A DNA stretch of 8,149 nt from Candidatus Peregrinibacteria bacterium (GCA_016866815.1 VGKZ01000049.1:1-8149), one strand, 5' to 3'. Shown: positions 1-6,959, numbered from the stretch's first letter. Notes: a model not told the origin generated them from the sequence alone. Made by a program: numbers and translations.

Positions 1-660
1 CGCAGGAGCGGCAGGCAGTTCTTCGCGTCCATCGACGATGTCCTGCAGCTCTCCATCATCGTCGCCATCGGATTTGCATTCGCTGAAAACGTCCTGAACC
101 CGACGTACTTCATGGCGTTCGTTCGCCAGTTCATCATCTATCCCGTGACGCCTGACTGGGGAGCGTTCTTCGGCAACATCCTCGGCAGAGCCATTCTCAC
201 GAACATGGTGCACATTCTGTCCACCGGTGTCATCGGTTACTTCTACGGACTCTCGCTCTTCGCGGATTCGTACCTCGCCGACGCCCACAGGCAGGGCAGA
301 TCCCATATTCTACCCGAAGCTTTGCAGTATGTTCTGCAGCTTCCGGAGAAGGAAGTGTTCCGTCGTGAATCGGTCACTATCGGTCTGCTCTCCGCTATCG
401 TTCTGCACGGTCTCTTCAATTTCCTGGTGACCCTGCCGGATCTCCTGCCCGGCAGACCGCAGACGCTCGGTGATTTGTTTGCCTCTCCCGCAGGTTCGCC
501 GTTCCACCATATAGCACTTCTCGTCATTCCTTCACTGTTCTACGTCGTCGGAGGCTTCTGGTTGCTCTCCGTGCTCTTCTATCAGAAGGAATCGATGAAA
601 GAGCGCGGTTGTCTGGTGGAGAAAGATACGTTTGTCGGTCAGGATCAGGTGTTGGCATGA
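1..660 (+). CDS. PrsW-family intramembrane protease, 5'-truncated by the window edge
   Basis: The frame is open from the first base, so the N-terminus is missing; 219 codons are visible before a TGA stop. PrsW proteins are membrane-embedded glutamic-type proteases; in Bacillus, PrsW cleaves an anti-sigma factor. The visible part has about four hydrophobic segments. It contains an FxxxE motif (F25, E29 counting from base 1, inside GFAFAEN), a membrane segment with RAILTNMVHILSTG (His71), and a late LHGLFNF motif giving HxxxN (H136, N140) where the family usually has HxxxD. The expected upstream EExxK motif would lie outside the window. The ATG at base 112 falls after the FxxxE motif, so it is an internal Met and not the start. 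A promoter for the next gene begins 4 nt after the stop, so the two envelope-protease genes need not be co-transcribed. Family call fairly sure; substrate unknown. Confidence 0.8.
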   Translation, partial: RRSGRQFFASIDDVLQLSIIVAIGFAFAENVLNPTYFMAFVRQFIIYPVTPDWGAFFGNILGRAILTNMVHILSTGVIGYFYGLSLFADSYLADAHRQGRSHILPEALQYVLQLPEKEVFRRESVTIGLLSAIVLHGLFNFLVTLPDLLPGRPQTLGDLFASPAGSPFHHIALLVIPSLFYVVGGFWLLSVLFYQKESMKERGCLVEKDTFVGQDQVLA

Positions 661-664
661 ATGA

Positions 665-693
665 TTGGCAACATCGTCAGTTCGCGGTAGAAT
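665..693 (+). promoter_or_regulatory. Sigma70-type promoter for the S41 protease gene
   Basis: TTGGCA (665-670, 5 of 6 matches to TTGACA) is separated by exactly 17 nt from TAGAAT (688-693, -10-like). It sits right after the stop codon of the PrsW-like gene and predicts transcription starting near base 700. That makes the TTG at 665 and probably the GTG at 698 unlikely start codons, and favours the ATG at 722 or 728. Confidence 0.65.
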
Positions 694-721
694 CTCCGTG
701 ACCACTTCTCCTCTTTTTTCG

Positions 722-2365
722 ATGTTCATGCGCACTGCATCCCGCCTGTTACTTTTTGTATTTGCCACGGTTGTCGTTCTGACCCCCGTCGGTGCGGCTG
801 CAAAAGATATTTCAGCTCTGCTGCCTACGGGAGATGAGTCCGTTGTGTCACGCGGGGATTTCCTCCGTGCAGCCATCGAAGCGTTGGACTTGGGTAAGTC
901 GTCGTATAACTCTACATCGGAATTGCCGTACAGGCGGATCCCGAAGGCGATGGAGAAGTATGTCCGGATCGCGGAGGGGAAGAAAGCACTGGATGTGTTC
1001 AAGTTCGATCTCTTGCTCGCGCGCGGCATTACCCGCGGAGAAGCACTCCAGGTCCTTGTGAAGCTCACCGGTTCCCAGAGTTCCCGCAGTGTCTCCTTTT
1101 CCGATGTCACGCCGGGATCAGCGGAGGAACTGGCGGTGAAAGTTGCCGTGGAGAAGGGATGGATGGAGCCGCTGAAGCCCGATCTCTTCGGTGTTCGCAG
1201 GGTTTTGACTTCGAAGGAAACGCTTCTGCTCCTTCGCAAAGTTTCCGGACAGCGCACGGAGCGCGAAGGTGCGACGGTGAATGAATCGACACCGACGATC
1301 AAGATTGATTTCAAGAGCAGCCAGCGCATCGGCAATCTACCGAAGACGCAGATTCTCGAGGCCATCTGGAAGATCATTCAGGAAGATTTCCTGCATCAGG
1401 ACAAGGTGAATCCCGATGAAGCCGCTTGGAAGGCCGCAGAGGGACTCGTACAGAGTCTGGGCGACAAGTACTCCACGTTCATGAAGCCGGCGAATGCCCA
1501 GAATTTCCAGTCGCAGATTCAGGGAGAGGTCTCCGGTATCGGTGCGCAGGTGGAGTTCGTGAATGAAATACTGACCATCGTGACCCCGATCGTAGGTTCT
1601 CCGGCGGAAGCGGCCGGACTGTTGCCCGGTGACCAGATCATTAAGGTCGATGGCACACCACTCGCGGGTCTGGACTTCGGAGAGGCTGTCGACAAGGTGC
1701 GCGGCCCCAGAGGCAGTACTGCGACCCTCACCATTCGCCGCAACGGAACCGAACTGACGGTGAAAGTGACTCGCGATGTTGTTAAAGTTCCGGAGGATAT
1801 CATCACCTGGCAGGGTGATGTGCTCATCGTGAAGATCGCCCAGTTCGGAAAGATCACCGAAAGTGAACTTCGCCCTATTCTGGCTCAAGCTAATGCAAAG
1901 AAGCCCAAAGGTATCGTCCTCGATTTGCGCAATAACCCGGGGGGACTGCTGGATGCGGCAACCATCGTCATGAGCGCTTTCGTGCCGAAGGGTAGCGACG
2001 TAGCGGTGATTCGTGCCAACAAGAGTGAGCGCAAGGAAACGACCGCTTTCGAGCCTGTGATCGACCCCGGCGTGAAGATGGTGACCATTGTGAATGAAGG
2101 GTCAGCGAGTGCTTCGGAAATCGTCGCGGGTGCACTGCAGGATCACAAGCGTTCGACCGTCATCGGCAGCAAGAGCTTCGGCAAAGGCACCGTTCAGCAG
2201 GTGGTGCAGTTCGTTGACCAGAGCAACCTGAAACTCACCATTGCCGAGTGGCTTACTCCCCAGAAGCGAAAGATCGACGGCGCAGGCATCATGCCGGACA
2301 TCGCCGTGAAGGAAGAAGAGGGGAGAGATGCTCCGCTTCTCAAGGCACTTGAGTTACTGCGGTGA
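722..2365 (+). CDS. Exported S41 C-terminal-processing protease with SLH-like N-terminus and PDZ domain
   Basis: A CtpA/Prc-type serine protease of 547 residues, acting outside the cytoplasmic membrane. Order of parts: signal peptide (residues 1-27, hydrophobic core, cleavage plausible after GAAA); S-layer-homology-like segments at about 42-117 (SRGDF, then ITRGEA) and 126-176 (FSDVTPGSAEELA, then VLTSKE); PDZ domain at about 269-353; S41 core at about 365-531. The core has LDLRNNPGG (400-408) and a Ser-Lys dyad plus Gln with the spacing of E. coli Tsp: Ser463 in GSASASE, Lys488 and Gln492 in GKGTVQ. The catalytic set is complete, so it should be active. I chose the first ATG after the promoter; ATG 728 gives an equally good signal peptide and the frame stays open back to TTG 665. 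No Shine-Dalgarno is seen. The SLH-like region suggests wall or S-layer attachment, which is inference. Family call very sure. Confidence 0.9.
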   Translation: MFMRTASRLLLFVFATVVVLTPVGAAAKDISALLPTGDESVVSRGDFLRAAIEALDLGKSSYNSTSELPYRRIPKAMEKYVRIAEGKKALDVFKFDLLLARGITRGEALQVLVKLTGSQSSRSVSFSDVTPGSAEELAVKVAVEKGWMEPLKPDLFGVRRVLTSKETLLLLRKVSGQRTEREGATVNESTPTIKIDFKSSQRIGNLPKTQILEAIWKIIQEDFLHQDKVNPDEAAWKAAEGLVQSLGDKYSTFMKPANAQNFQSQIQGEVSGIGAQVEFVNEILTIVTPIVGSPAEAAGLLPGDQIIKVDGTPLAGLDFGEAVDKVRGPRGSTATLTIRRNGTELTVKVTRDVVKVPEDIITWQGDVLIVKIAQFGKITESELRPILAQANAKKPKGIVLDLRNNPGGLLDAATIVMSAFVPKGSDVAVIRANKSERKETTAFEPVIDPGVKMVTIVNEGSASASEIVAGALQDHKRSTVIGSKSFGKGTVQQVVQFVDQSNLKLTIAEWLTPQKRKIDGAGIMPDIAVKEEEGRDAPLLKALELLR

Positions 2366-2415
2366 AGCAATTGTGACGCAGGCAACGAGAAAATTCTTCA
2401 CGCCGGAAAGGCCGT

Positions 2416-2448
2416 AGCTATAAGCTATAAGCTTTAAGCTTTAAGCTC
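2416..2448. repeat. Heptanucleotide tandem repeat between convergent genes
   Basis: Two copies of AGCTATA are followed by two copies of AGCTTTA and a partial AGCTC, in perfect 7-nt phase. Each unit contains the palindrome AGCT, so small alternative hairpins can form, for example AAGCT/AGCTT with a 3-nt loop at 2422-2434 or 2429-2441. It fills the gap between the 3' ends of the S41 protease and rpsU genes, where a bidirectional terminator would be expected, but no U-run terminator is seen. The rest of 2366-2452 shows nothing recognisable. Confidence 0.75.
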
Positions 2449-2452
2449 CGTC

Positions 2453-2668
2453 CTACATGTTGCTGTAAAACTGCTTCTTCCTGTTCGCCGAACGGAATTC
2501 CTCCCGCTTCAGCGCTCGGATTCTCTCCATCCTGCGCGTACGCGTCCGGCGGAAGCGGCCCCGCTCACGCATCAGCTTCATGAGGCCGGTTTTCTGAACC
2601 TGCTTCTTGAAACGCTGTTGGAGCGCGTCATTGCTTTCGTCGCCGTGCTTGACTGCGTAAATAGCCAT
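2453..2668 (-). CDS. rpsU: Small ribosomal subunit protein bS21
   Basis: A 71-residue, strongly basic protein with the bS21 pattern: N-terminal MAIYAVKHGDESNDALQQRF, then a KTGLMKLMRERGRF segment and an Arg/Lys-rich C-terminal helix. bS21 binds the 30S platform near the 3' end of 16S rRNA and the anti-Shine-Dalgarno region. The frame extends ten codons further upstream to an ATG at 2698. I chose the ATG at 2668 because family members begin with a short M-x-x-x-V/A-V stretch, and because a -10-like element lies 10 nt before it, inside the extended frame. The gene ends in TAG beside the heptamer repeat and diverges from gyrB. Length and composition are normal for the family. Confidence 0.93.
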   Translation of the reverse strand: MAIYAVKHGDESNDALQQRFKKQVQKTGLMKLMRERGRFRRTRTRRMERIRALKREEFRSANRKKQFYSNM

Positions 2669-2678
2669 GTGCCGGTGC

Positions 2679-2708
2679 ATCCTAGGGCAGAAACCCAAGC
2701 CTCTGCAA
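2679..2708 (-). promoter_or_regulatory. Promoter for rpsU, giving a near-leaderless mRNA
   Basis: On the minus strand TTGCAG (2703-2708) and TAGGAT (2679-2684) are 18 nt apart. The -10-like hexamer ends 10 nt before the chosen ATG, so the predicted 5' leader is only about 3-4 nt. No Shine-Dalgarno sequence lies at normal spacing. The -35 match is weak (3 of 6). Confidence 0.5.
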
Positions 2709-2734
2709 GGGAATCCATTCCTTTTACGAGACCG

Positions 2735-2763
2735 TTGCTCTCCTGCGACTTCCCCTCTAAAAT
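2735..2763 (+). promoter_or_regulatory. Promoter for gyrB, giving a near-leaderless mRNA
   Basis: TTGCTC (2735-2740, weak -35) is followed after exactly 17 nt by TAAAAT (2758-2763, 5 of 6 matches to TATAAT). Only 9 nt separate the -10 from the gyrB ATG, so transcription should start about 3 nt before it. It lies back to back with the rpsU promoter, with 26 nt between the two -35 elements. Confidence 0.6.
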
Positions 2764-2772
2764 CCCCGCGAT

Positions 2773-4782
2773 ATGGCTGACACCAAGAAGTACGGCGCCG
2801 AGCAGATTCAGGTTTTAGAAGGCCTGGAGCCGGTTCGCAAGCGCCCCGGCATGTACATCGGTTCCACCGATGTCCGTGGTTTGCACCATCTTGTCTATGA
2901 AATCGTCGATAACGCCATCGACGAAGCGATGGCAGGTCACTGCAATAACATCATCGTTACCCTGCTCGATGACGGTTCCGTCAGCGTGGAGGATAACGGT
3001 CGCGGTATTCCGGTTGACATGCACCCCAAGCTCAAGCGTCCCGCTCTGGAAATCGTGCTCACGACGCTCCATGCCGGAGGAAAGTTCGGTGGAGATGAAA
3101 GCGGTTACAAAGTCTCCGGCGGTCTCCACGGCGTCGGTTCTTCCGTGGTGAATGCTCTGAGCACGAAGATGCGTGCCGAAGTGTACCGTGACGGAAAGGT
3201 CTACCATCAGGAATACAAGCGCGGAAAGCCCGCGTATGACTTGAAGACCGAGGGCAAGACCACCAAGCGCGGTACGAAGATTTTCTTCACACCGGACGCT
3301 GAGATCTTCGACACCCTCGAATTCTCCATGCAAATGCTGCTCGTGCGTCTGCGTCAGCAGGCGTATCTCACGCGGGGTGTGACGGTCTCTCTCCTCGACG
3401 AGCGTAAGAAGCGCCCGGCGGACGATCTCACGCTTCCCCGCCTGTATCGCTTCTTCTTCGACGGAGGTATCGCCGCGTACGTTCGCCACCTCAATGAGAG
3501 CAAAGAGTCCATCGGCAGTCCCATTTGGTTCGAGAAGGATACGCCGGATGGTTTCGTGGAAGTCTGTCTGCAGTATACGCAGAGCTTCCAGGAGCATGTG
3601 GTGAGCTTCGCCAATAATATTCACACTACGGAAGGCGGTCACCACCTCACAGGGTTCAAGGCCGCAATTACCCGCACGATCAATGCGTACGCCAGAAACC
3701 ATTCGCTCCTCAAAGAGAAGGAGGAAAACCTGACGGCCGATGACGTCCGCGAAGGTCTGACGGCGGTCATTTCCGTTCGCCTGAAGGAGCCGCAGTTCGA
3801 AGGTCAGACCAAGGCCAAGCTCGGCAACGCCGAAATGAAGACCGCCGTTGAAACGGTGGTGAATGAAAAGCTCGCAGAGTACATGGAGGAGCATCCGGGC
3901 GAGGCGAAGGACATCGTCGGCAAATGCAGTCTTGCCGCCCGTGCCAGACTAGCCGCCCGGGCTGCGCGCGACAGTGTCATCCGCAAAGGCGCTCTCGAAG
4001 GCATGACGCTCCCCGGAAAACTCGCGGACTGCTCCAGTCGTGACGCCTCGGAGTGCGAACTCTTCATCGTCGAGGGTGATTCCGCCGGAGGCTCCGCCAA
4101 GCAGGGCCGCAAGCGTGAATTCCAGGCCATCCTTCCGCTCCGCGGAAAGATCCTCAATGTCGAACAGGCCCGTCTCGATAAGATGTTGGCCAATAACGAA
4201 ATCAAGTCTCTCATCATCGCGCTCGGTGTGGGAGTGGGGGAGGTGAAGGACATGGGTAGACTACGCTACCACCGGATCGTGATCATGACCGACGCCGACG
4301 TCGACGGTGCGCACATTCGCACGCTGCTCCTCACGCTGTTCTATCGCTATTTCACGGAACTCATCGACAATGGGCATCTCTACATCGCTCAGCCGCCGCT
4401 CTATAAGATCAGTAAGGGCAAGGATTCCAAGTATGCGTACTCGGATGAGCAGAAGGAACGCATTCTGAAAGAGCTCGGTATTTCCGCCAAAGATACGCAG
4501 GAAGTTTCGGAGGAGCCGATCGAGGAAGGGGAAGTCGAACAGGCCGCAAAGCCGAAGCAAGCGAAGGTCTCCATCCAACGCTACAAAGGTCTCGGTGAAA
4601 TGAATGCCGATCAGCTCTTCGACACGACGATGGATCCTGAGCAGAGAACACTACTCCGCGTGACGATGGATGATGCCGAGGCGGCAAATGCGACATTCAC
4701 GACCCTGATGGGAAGCGAGGTTGCTCCGCGCAGAAAGTTCATTCAGACCCACGCCAAGGGCGTGAAGAACCTGGATATCTGA
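2773..4782 (+). CDS. gyrB: DNA gyrase subunit B
   Basis: A 669-residue type IIA topoisomerase ATPase subunit, which with GyrA (not in this window) introduces negative supercoils. Order: GHKL ATPase domain with EIVDNAIDEAMAG (43-55), DNGRGIP (74-80) and GGLHGVGSSVVNAL (116-129); transducer domain with the QTK loop in QTKAKLGN (345-352, Lys347); TOPRIM domain with EGDSAGGSAKQGR (434-446), PLRGKILNVE (455-464) and metal-binding DADVDGAH (507-514); C-terminal IQRYKGLGEM (601-610) ending in NLDI. Length and the absence of the ~165-residue insertion of the E. coli protein match the short GyrB form. An acidic, low-complexity linker (about 573-598) separates TOPRIM from the tail. QTKAKLGN favours GyrB over ParE, though the two are close. 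No recF, dnaN or gyrA is adjacent. The first ATG directly follows the promoter, without a Shine-Dalgarno. Confidence 0.96.
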   Translation: MADTKKYGAEQIQVLEGLEPVRKRPGMYIGSTDVRGLHHLVYEIVDNAIDEAMAGHCNNIIVTLLDDGSVSVEDNGRGIPVDMHPKLKRPALEIVLTTLHAGGKFGGDESGYKVSGGLHGVGSSVVNALSTKMRAEVYRDGKVYHQEYKRGKPAYDLKTEGKTTKRGTKIFFTPDAEIFDTLEFSMQMLLVRLRQQAYLTRGVTVSLLDERKKRPADDLTLPRLYRFFFDGGIAAYVRHLNESKESIGSPIWFEKDTPDGFVEVCLQYTQSFQEHVVSFANNIHTTEGGHHLTGFKAAITRTINAYARNHSLLKEKEENLTADDVREGLTAVISVRLKEPQFEGQTKAKLGNAEMKTAVETVVNEKLAEYMEEHPGEAKDIVGKCSLAARARLAARAARDSVIRKGALEGMTLPGKLADCSSRDASECELFIVEGDSAGGSAKQGRKREFQAILPLRGKILNVEQARLDKMLANNEIKSLIIALGVGVGEVKDMGRLRYHRIVIMTDADVDGAHIRTLLLTLFYRYFTELIDNGHLYIAQPPLYKISKGKDSKYAYSDEQKERILKELGISAKDTQEVSEEPIEEGEVEQAAKPKQAKVSIQRYKGLGEMNADQLFDTTMDPEQRTLLRVTMDDAEAANATFTTLMGSEVAPRRKFIQTHAKGVKNLDI

Positions 4783-4784
4783 AA

Positions 4785-5504
4785 TCAGCGGACATTCGAC
4801 AGTTTGTACGTTTTTTTGCCAAGCACCATCACATTGACGTACGCGAGTATGTAATCGAAACAGCCTCGTGCTACGCCTTTTCTGAATCTGCGTCCCGAGA
4901 AGATAACAGGACAGTCGGGGATATAGCATATTCGCCCCATCTTGTTGATACGCCGCGACAGGTCCACATCTTCCTGTCCGTCGATGACTGCGGAAAATCC
5001 GCCGCTATTGTCATATGCCTCTTTCCGCACCGCAAAGCTAAAACCGCACAGCAAGTAATGCCCCATCACTATCCGATAGGTTCTCATGAAGACCGGATGA
5101 AAGATGTTGTACGTGGCATTCACGCGGGGACTGCAGTCCAGGATGCGTGATCCACTGCAGCAGGCGACAGTTTTCGTGTCCTGTTCCAACACATGAAGTA
5201 TTGTTGAGATCCAGTCCTCCGGAACAACGGCATCCGCATCAGTGGAAAAAATCACCTCACCGCGCGCTTCGGAGAATCCTCTGCGACGTGCAGCGCCCCT
5301 CCCAGGTTGCTCTTCTCGTATGACCCGCAGAGCGAGCTTGCCCGCATGTTTTTTTGCGGTTTCCACAGTGTGATCTGTGGATCGGTTATCCACCAGGATC
5401 ACTTCAAAGGGGGCATAAGTCTGGCGAGAGAGCGCATCCAGGCAGTCGCCGATATTCTTTTCCTCATTCAAGACCGGAATCACGACAGATACTTTTGGCT
5501 TCAT
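4785..5504 (-). CDS. Family 2 glycosyltransferase (GT-A fold)
   Basis: A 239-residue enzyme that should transfer a sugar from a nucleotide-sugar donor, probably to an envelope glycan or lipid carrier at the cytoplasmic face; donor and acceptor cannot be read from sequence. The N-terminus VSVVIPVLNEEKNI is the classic GT2 nucleotide-binding start. DNRSTD (39-44) follows, the metal-binding DxD is D89-A90-D91 in STDADA, and GQEDVDLSRRI (176-186) carries the ED acceptor/catalytic motif. No clear multi-pass membrane region is present; one moderately hydrophobic stretch lies at about 215-228. It lies 19 nt downstream of hisS on the same strand and ends 2 nt from the gyrB stop. Its base composition looks less GC-rich than gyrB, consistent with faster evolution or transfer, but that was judged by eye only. 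Family sure, pathway unknown. Confidence 0.88.
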   Translation of the reverse strand: MKPKVSVVIPVLNEEKNIGDCLDALSRQTYAPFEVILVDNRSTDHTVETAKKHAGKLALRVIREEQPGRGAARRRGFSEARGEVIFSTDADAVVPEDWISTILHVLEQDTKTVACCSGSRILDCSPRVNATYNIFHPVFMRTYRIVMGHYLLCGFSFAVRKEAYDNSGGFSAVIDGQEDVDLSRRINKMGRICYIPDCPVIFSGRRFRKGVARGCFDYILAYVNVMVLGKKTYKLSNVR

Positions 5505-5511
5505 AGTGAAG

Positions 5512-5517
5512 ATTGTA
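5512..5517 (-). promoter_or_regulatory. Possible -10 element of the glycosyltransferase gene
   Basis: TACAAT on the minus strand (5 of 6 matches to TATAAT) lies 7 nt before the ATG and 6 nt after the hisS stop. No convincing -35 is found at 17 nt (AGCAGG). Either it is an independent leaderless start or the gene is read through from hisS. Confidence 0.35.
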
Positions 5518-5523
5518 CAACTT

Positions 5524-6867
5524 CTAGTCCTCGTCCTGCTCCGAAAAGTGGTCCTTCATTGTGTACGTATCCAGCTTGCTCTCACCGAGGAGCTTGGTCA
5601 CTGCGGGTATCGCTTCTTCGAATTTCATCTCCTTCTGCTTCCCGGCTTGCATATCGCGCAGGATGATCGAGCCGCTCTTCACTTCCATCTGACCGAGGAG
5701 CAGCGTGTACCGCGCTTCGAATTTGTCCGCCAGGCGCATCTGGCTCTTCAGACTCGCTTCACCGAGTGCACCGAGCGTGTGGACACCGAGGTCGCGGAGT
5801 TGCGAGATGAGTTTCAGACACTTCTTCTTGGCGTCCGGTCCCAGCTGGGCGACGAACACATCGACTTGGTCTTTGTTCGGAACTTTGATTCCCGCTTCCT
5901 TCATCTGCCAGATGATGCGTTCGATGCCGCCGGCAAAGCCGATACCCGGAGTGGGCTGGCCGCCGAGCATCTCGATGAGAGGATCGTATCGCCCTCCGCC
6001 TCCGACTGCGTTCTTTCCCCTGGTCTTGATGTCCCAGTACTCGAAGACCGTCTGGTTGTAGTAGTCGAGCCCGCGGACGAGACCGGGATTTTCCTCGAAT
6101 TCCGCTCCGAGCTCATTGAGGTATTCAAGAACCGTCTCGTGGTACGTCTTACTCGCATCGTCGATAAACTGTGCGAGTGTCGGAGCTTTCTTCAGGAGAA
6201 TCTGCGTGTCTTCCTCTTTGGAATCCAGGAGTCGCAGGGGATTCGTCGTCAGACGGCTACGGTCCAGTTCGGGGAGATTCCGCTCCTTGCCGATGAAGTA
6301 GTCTTTCAGGGCCGCGACATAGGCTTTGCGGTTGTCTGCAGAGCCGATGTTGTTCATCTGCATGGTGAGCTGATCGCGGATCTTGAGATCACCGAAAATT
6401 TTGTTGATGACGTGAATCAGCTGCGCGTCGAGGGACGGGTCGCTCAGACCGATCACTTCGAGATCGAACTGGTGAAACTGACGGTAGCGTCCCTTCTGCG
6501 GCCGGTCGTGCCGGAAGCACGGGCCGATGGCATAGAACTCCACGGGCTGCGGCAGCATGTGCATGGCGTGTTCGATGTATGCCCGGCAAATGCCGGCGGT
6601 AAGTTCCGGGCGTAGTGCGAAGTCGCCTTCGTCCGGATCTCTGTGGTGGCTGCCGACCATGAAGAGCTCCTTTTCGACGATGTCCGTGTGCGAACCGATG
6701 CCGCGCTCGAACACTTCCGTCTTCTCAAAAATCGGTGTATCTATGCGCTTGAAACCCGCCTGGCGGCACCGGTGTCGGACGGCTTTCTTGATGTACGTCT
6801 GATACTGGTGGTCCTCGGGGAGGACGTCGTTCGTGCCCTTCGGGGTGCGGTATTTGGCGTCAGCCAT
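5524..6867 (-). CDS. hisS: Histidyl-tRNA synthetase
   Basis: A 447-residue class II aminoacyl-tRNA synthetase that charges tRNA-His with histidine in the cytoplasm. The N-terminus has KGTNDVLPED (10-19) and the motif 1 region at about 40-60, followed by LRPELTAGICRAYIEH (85-100). Motif 2 is CFRHDRPQKGRYRQF (117-131), with the histidine-A signature LVRGLDYYNQTVFE (263-276), and motif 3 is GIGFAGGIERI (308-318). A C-terminal anticodon-binding domain covers about 333-430, then a short acidic tail ending in EQDED. All catalytic motifs are intact and the length is normal. The start is the only Met near the conserved N-terminus and lies 9 nt after a -10-like element. The glycosyltransferase gene follows on the same strand after 19 nt. 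Unrelated long open frames on the opposite strand are coding shadows. Confidence 0.96.
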   Translation of the reverse strand: MADAKYRTPKGTNDVLPEDHQYQTYIKKAVRHRCRQAGFKRIDTPIFEKTEVFERGIGSHTDIVEKELFMVGSHHRDPDEGDFALRPELTAGICRAYIEHAMHMLPQPVEFYAIGPCFRHDRPQKGRYRQFHQFDLEVIGLSDPSLDAQLIHVINKIFGDLKIRDQLTMQMNNIGSADNRKAYVAALKDYFIGKERNLPELDRSRLTTNPLRLLDSKEEDTQILLKKAPTLAQFIDDASKTYHETVLEYLNELGAEFEENPGLVRGLDYYNQTVFEYWDIKTRGKNAVGGGGRYDPLIEMLGGQPTPGIGFAGGIERIIWQMKEAGIKVPNKDQVDVFVAQLGPDAKKKCLKLISQLRDLGVHTLGALGEASLKSQMRLADKFEARYTLLLGQMEVKSGSIILRDMQAGKQKEMKFEEAIPAVTKLLGESKLDTYTMKDHFSEQDED

Positions 6868-6876
6868 AGTGCGTGG

Positions 6877-6885
6877 AGCCTACCA
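6877..6885 (-). promoter_or_regulatory. Extended -10 element for hisS
   Basis: The minus strand reads TGGTAGGCT, that is TGn followed by TAGGCT, 9 nt before the hisS ATG. The corresponding -35 position (TTCCCG, 6900-6905) is poor. The hexamer matches consensus at only 3 positions, but its spacing to the ATG is identical to that at gyrB and at the ABC gene, which supports it. Confidence 0.4.
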
Positions 6886-6941
6886 GAAGCAGGCAACTTC
6901 GGGAAGGGGTGTATTTCGTACTCCTCTGCGAATGTTCTGCG

Positions 6942-6950
6942 TGTTAGAAT
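6942..6950 (+). promoter_or_regulatory. Extended -10 element for the ABC ATPase gene
   Basis: TGTTAGAAT is an extended -10 (TGn plus TAGAAT). It ends 9 nt before the ATG at 6960, predicting a leader of about 3 nt. No good -35 and no Shine-Dalgarno are seen. It diverges from the hisS promoter within the 92-bp intergenic region. Confidence 0.55.
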
Positions 6951-6959
6951 CCACAACCG

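Noticed and set aside
665..721. TTG (665) or GTG (698) as start of the S41 protease
   Set aside because: The TTG is part of the -35 element and the GTG lies 4 nt after the -10, so neither is likely to be in the main transcript. They would also put about 10-20 polar residues before the signal peptide.
532..1377. A 281-codon minus-strand frame opposite the PrsW-like and S41 genes
   Set aside because: It spans two real genes and their promoter, with Ser/Arg-rich composition typical of antisense reading; a shadow.
2669..2698. Upstream ATG at 2698 as the bS21 start
   Set aside because: The ten extra residues (MGFCPRMHRH) do not look like bS21, and the -10-like element lies within them.
2815..3894. 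A 359-codon open frame antisense to gyrB
   Set aside because: It mirrors conserved GyrB ATPase and transducer codons and shows no family motifs; a shadow.
4750..4764. Perfect 6-bp hairpin near the gyrB 3' end as a bidirectional terminator
   Set aside because: It is made of codons for the conserved HAKGV segment near the GyrB C-terminus and has no T-run on either side; coincidence is the simpler reading.
5506..6615. A 369-codon open frame on the + strand opposite hisS
   Set aside because: It lies wholly antisense to a textbook histidyl-tRNA synthetase with all motifs intact and resembles no known family; a codon-bias shadow.
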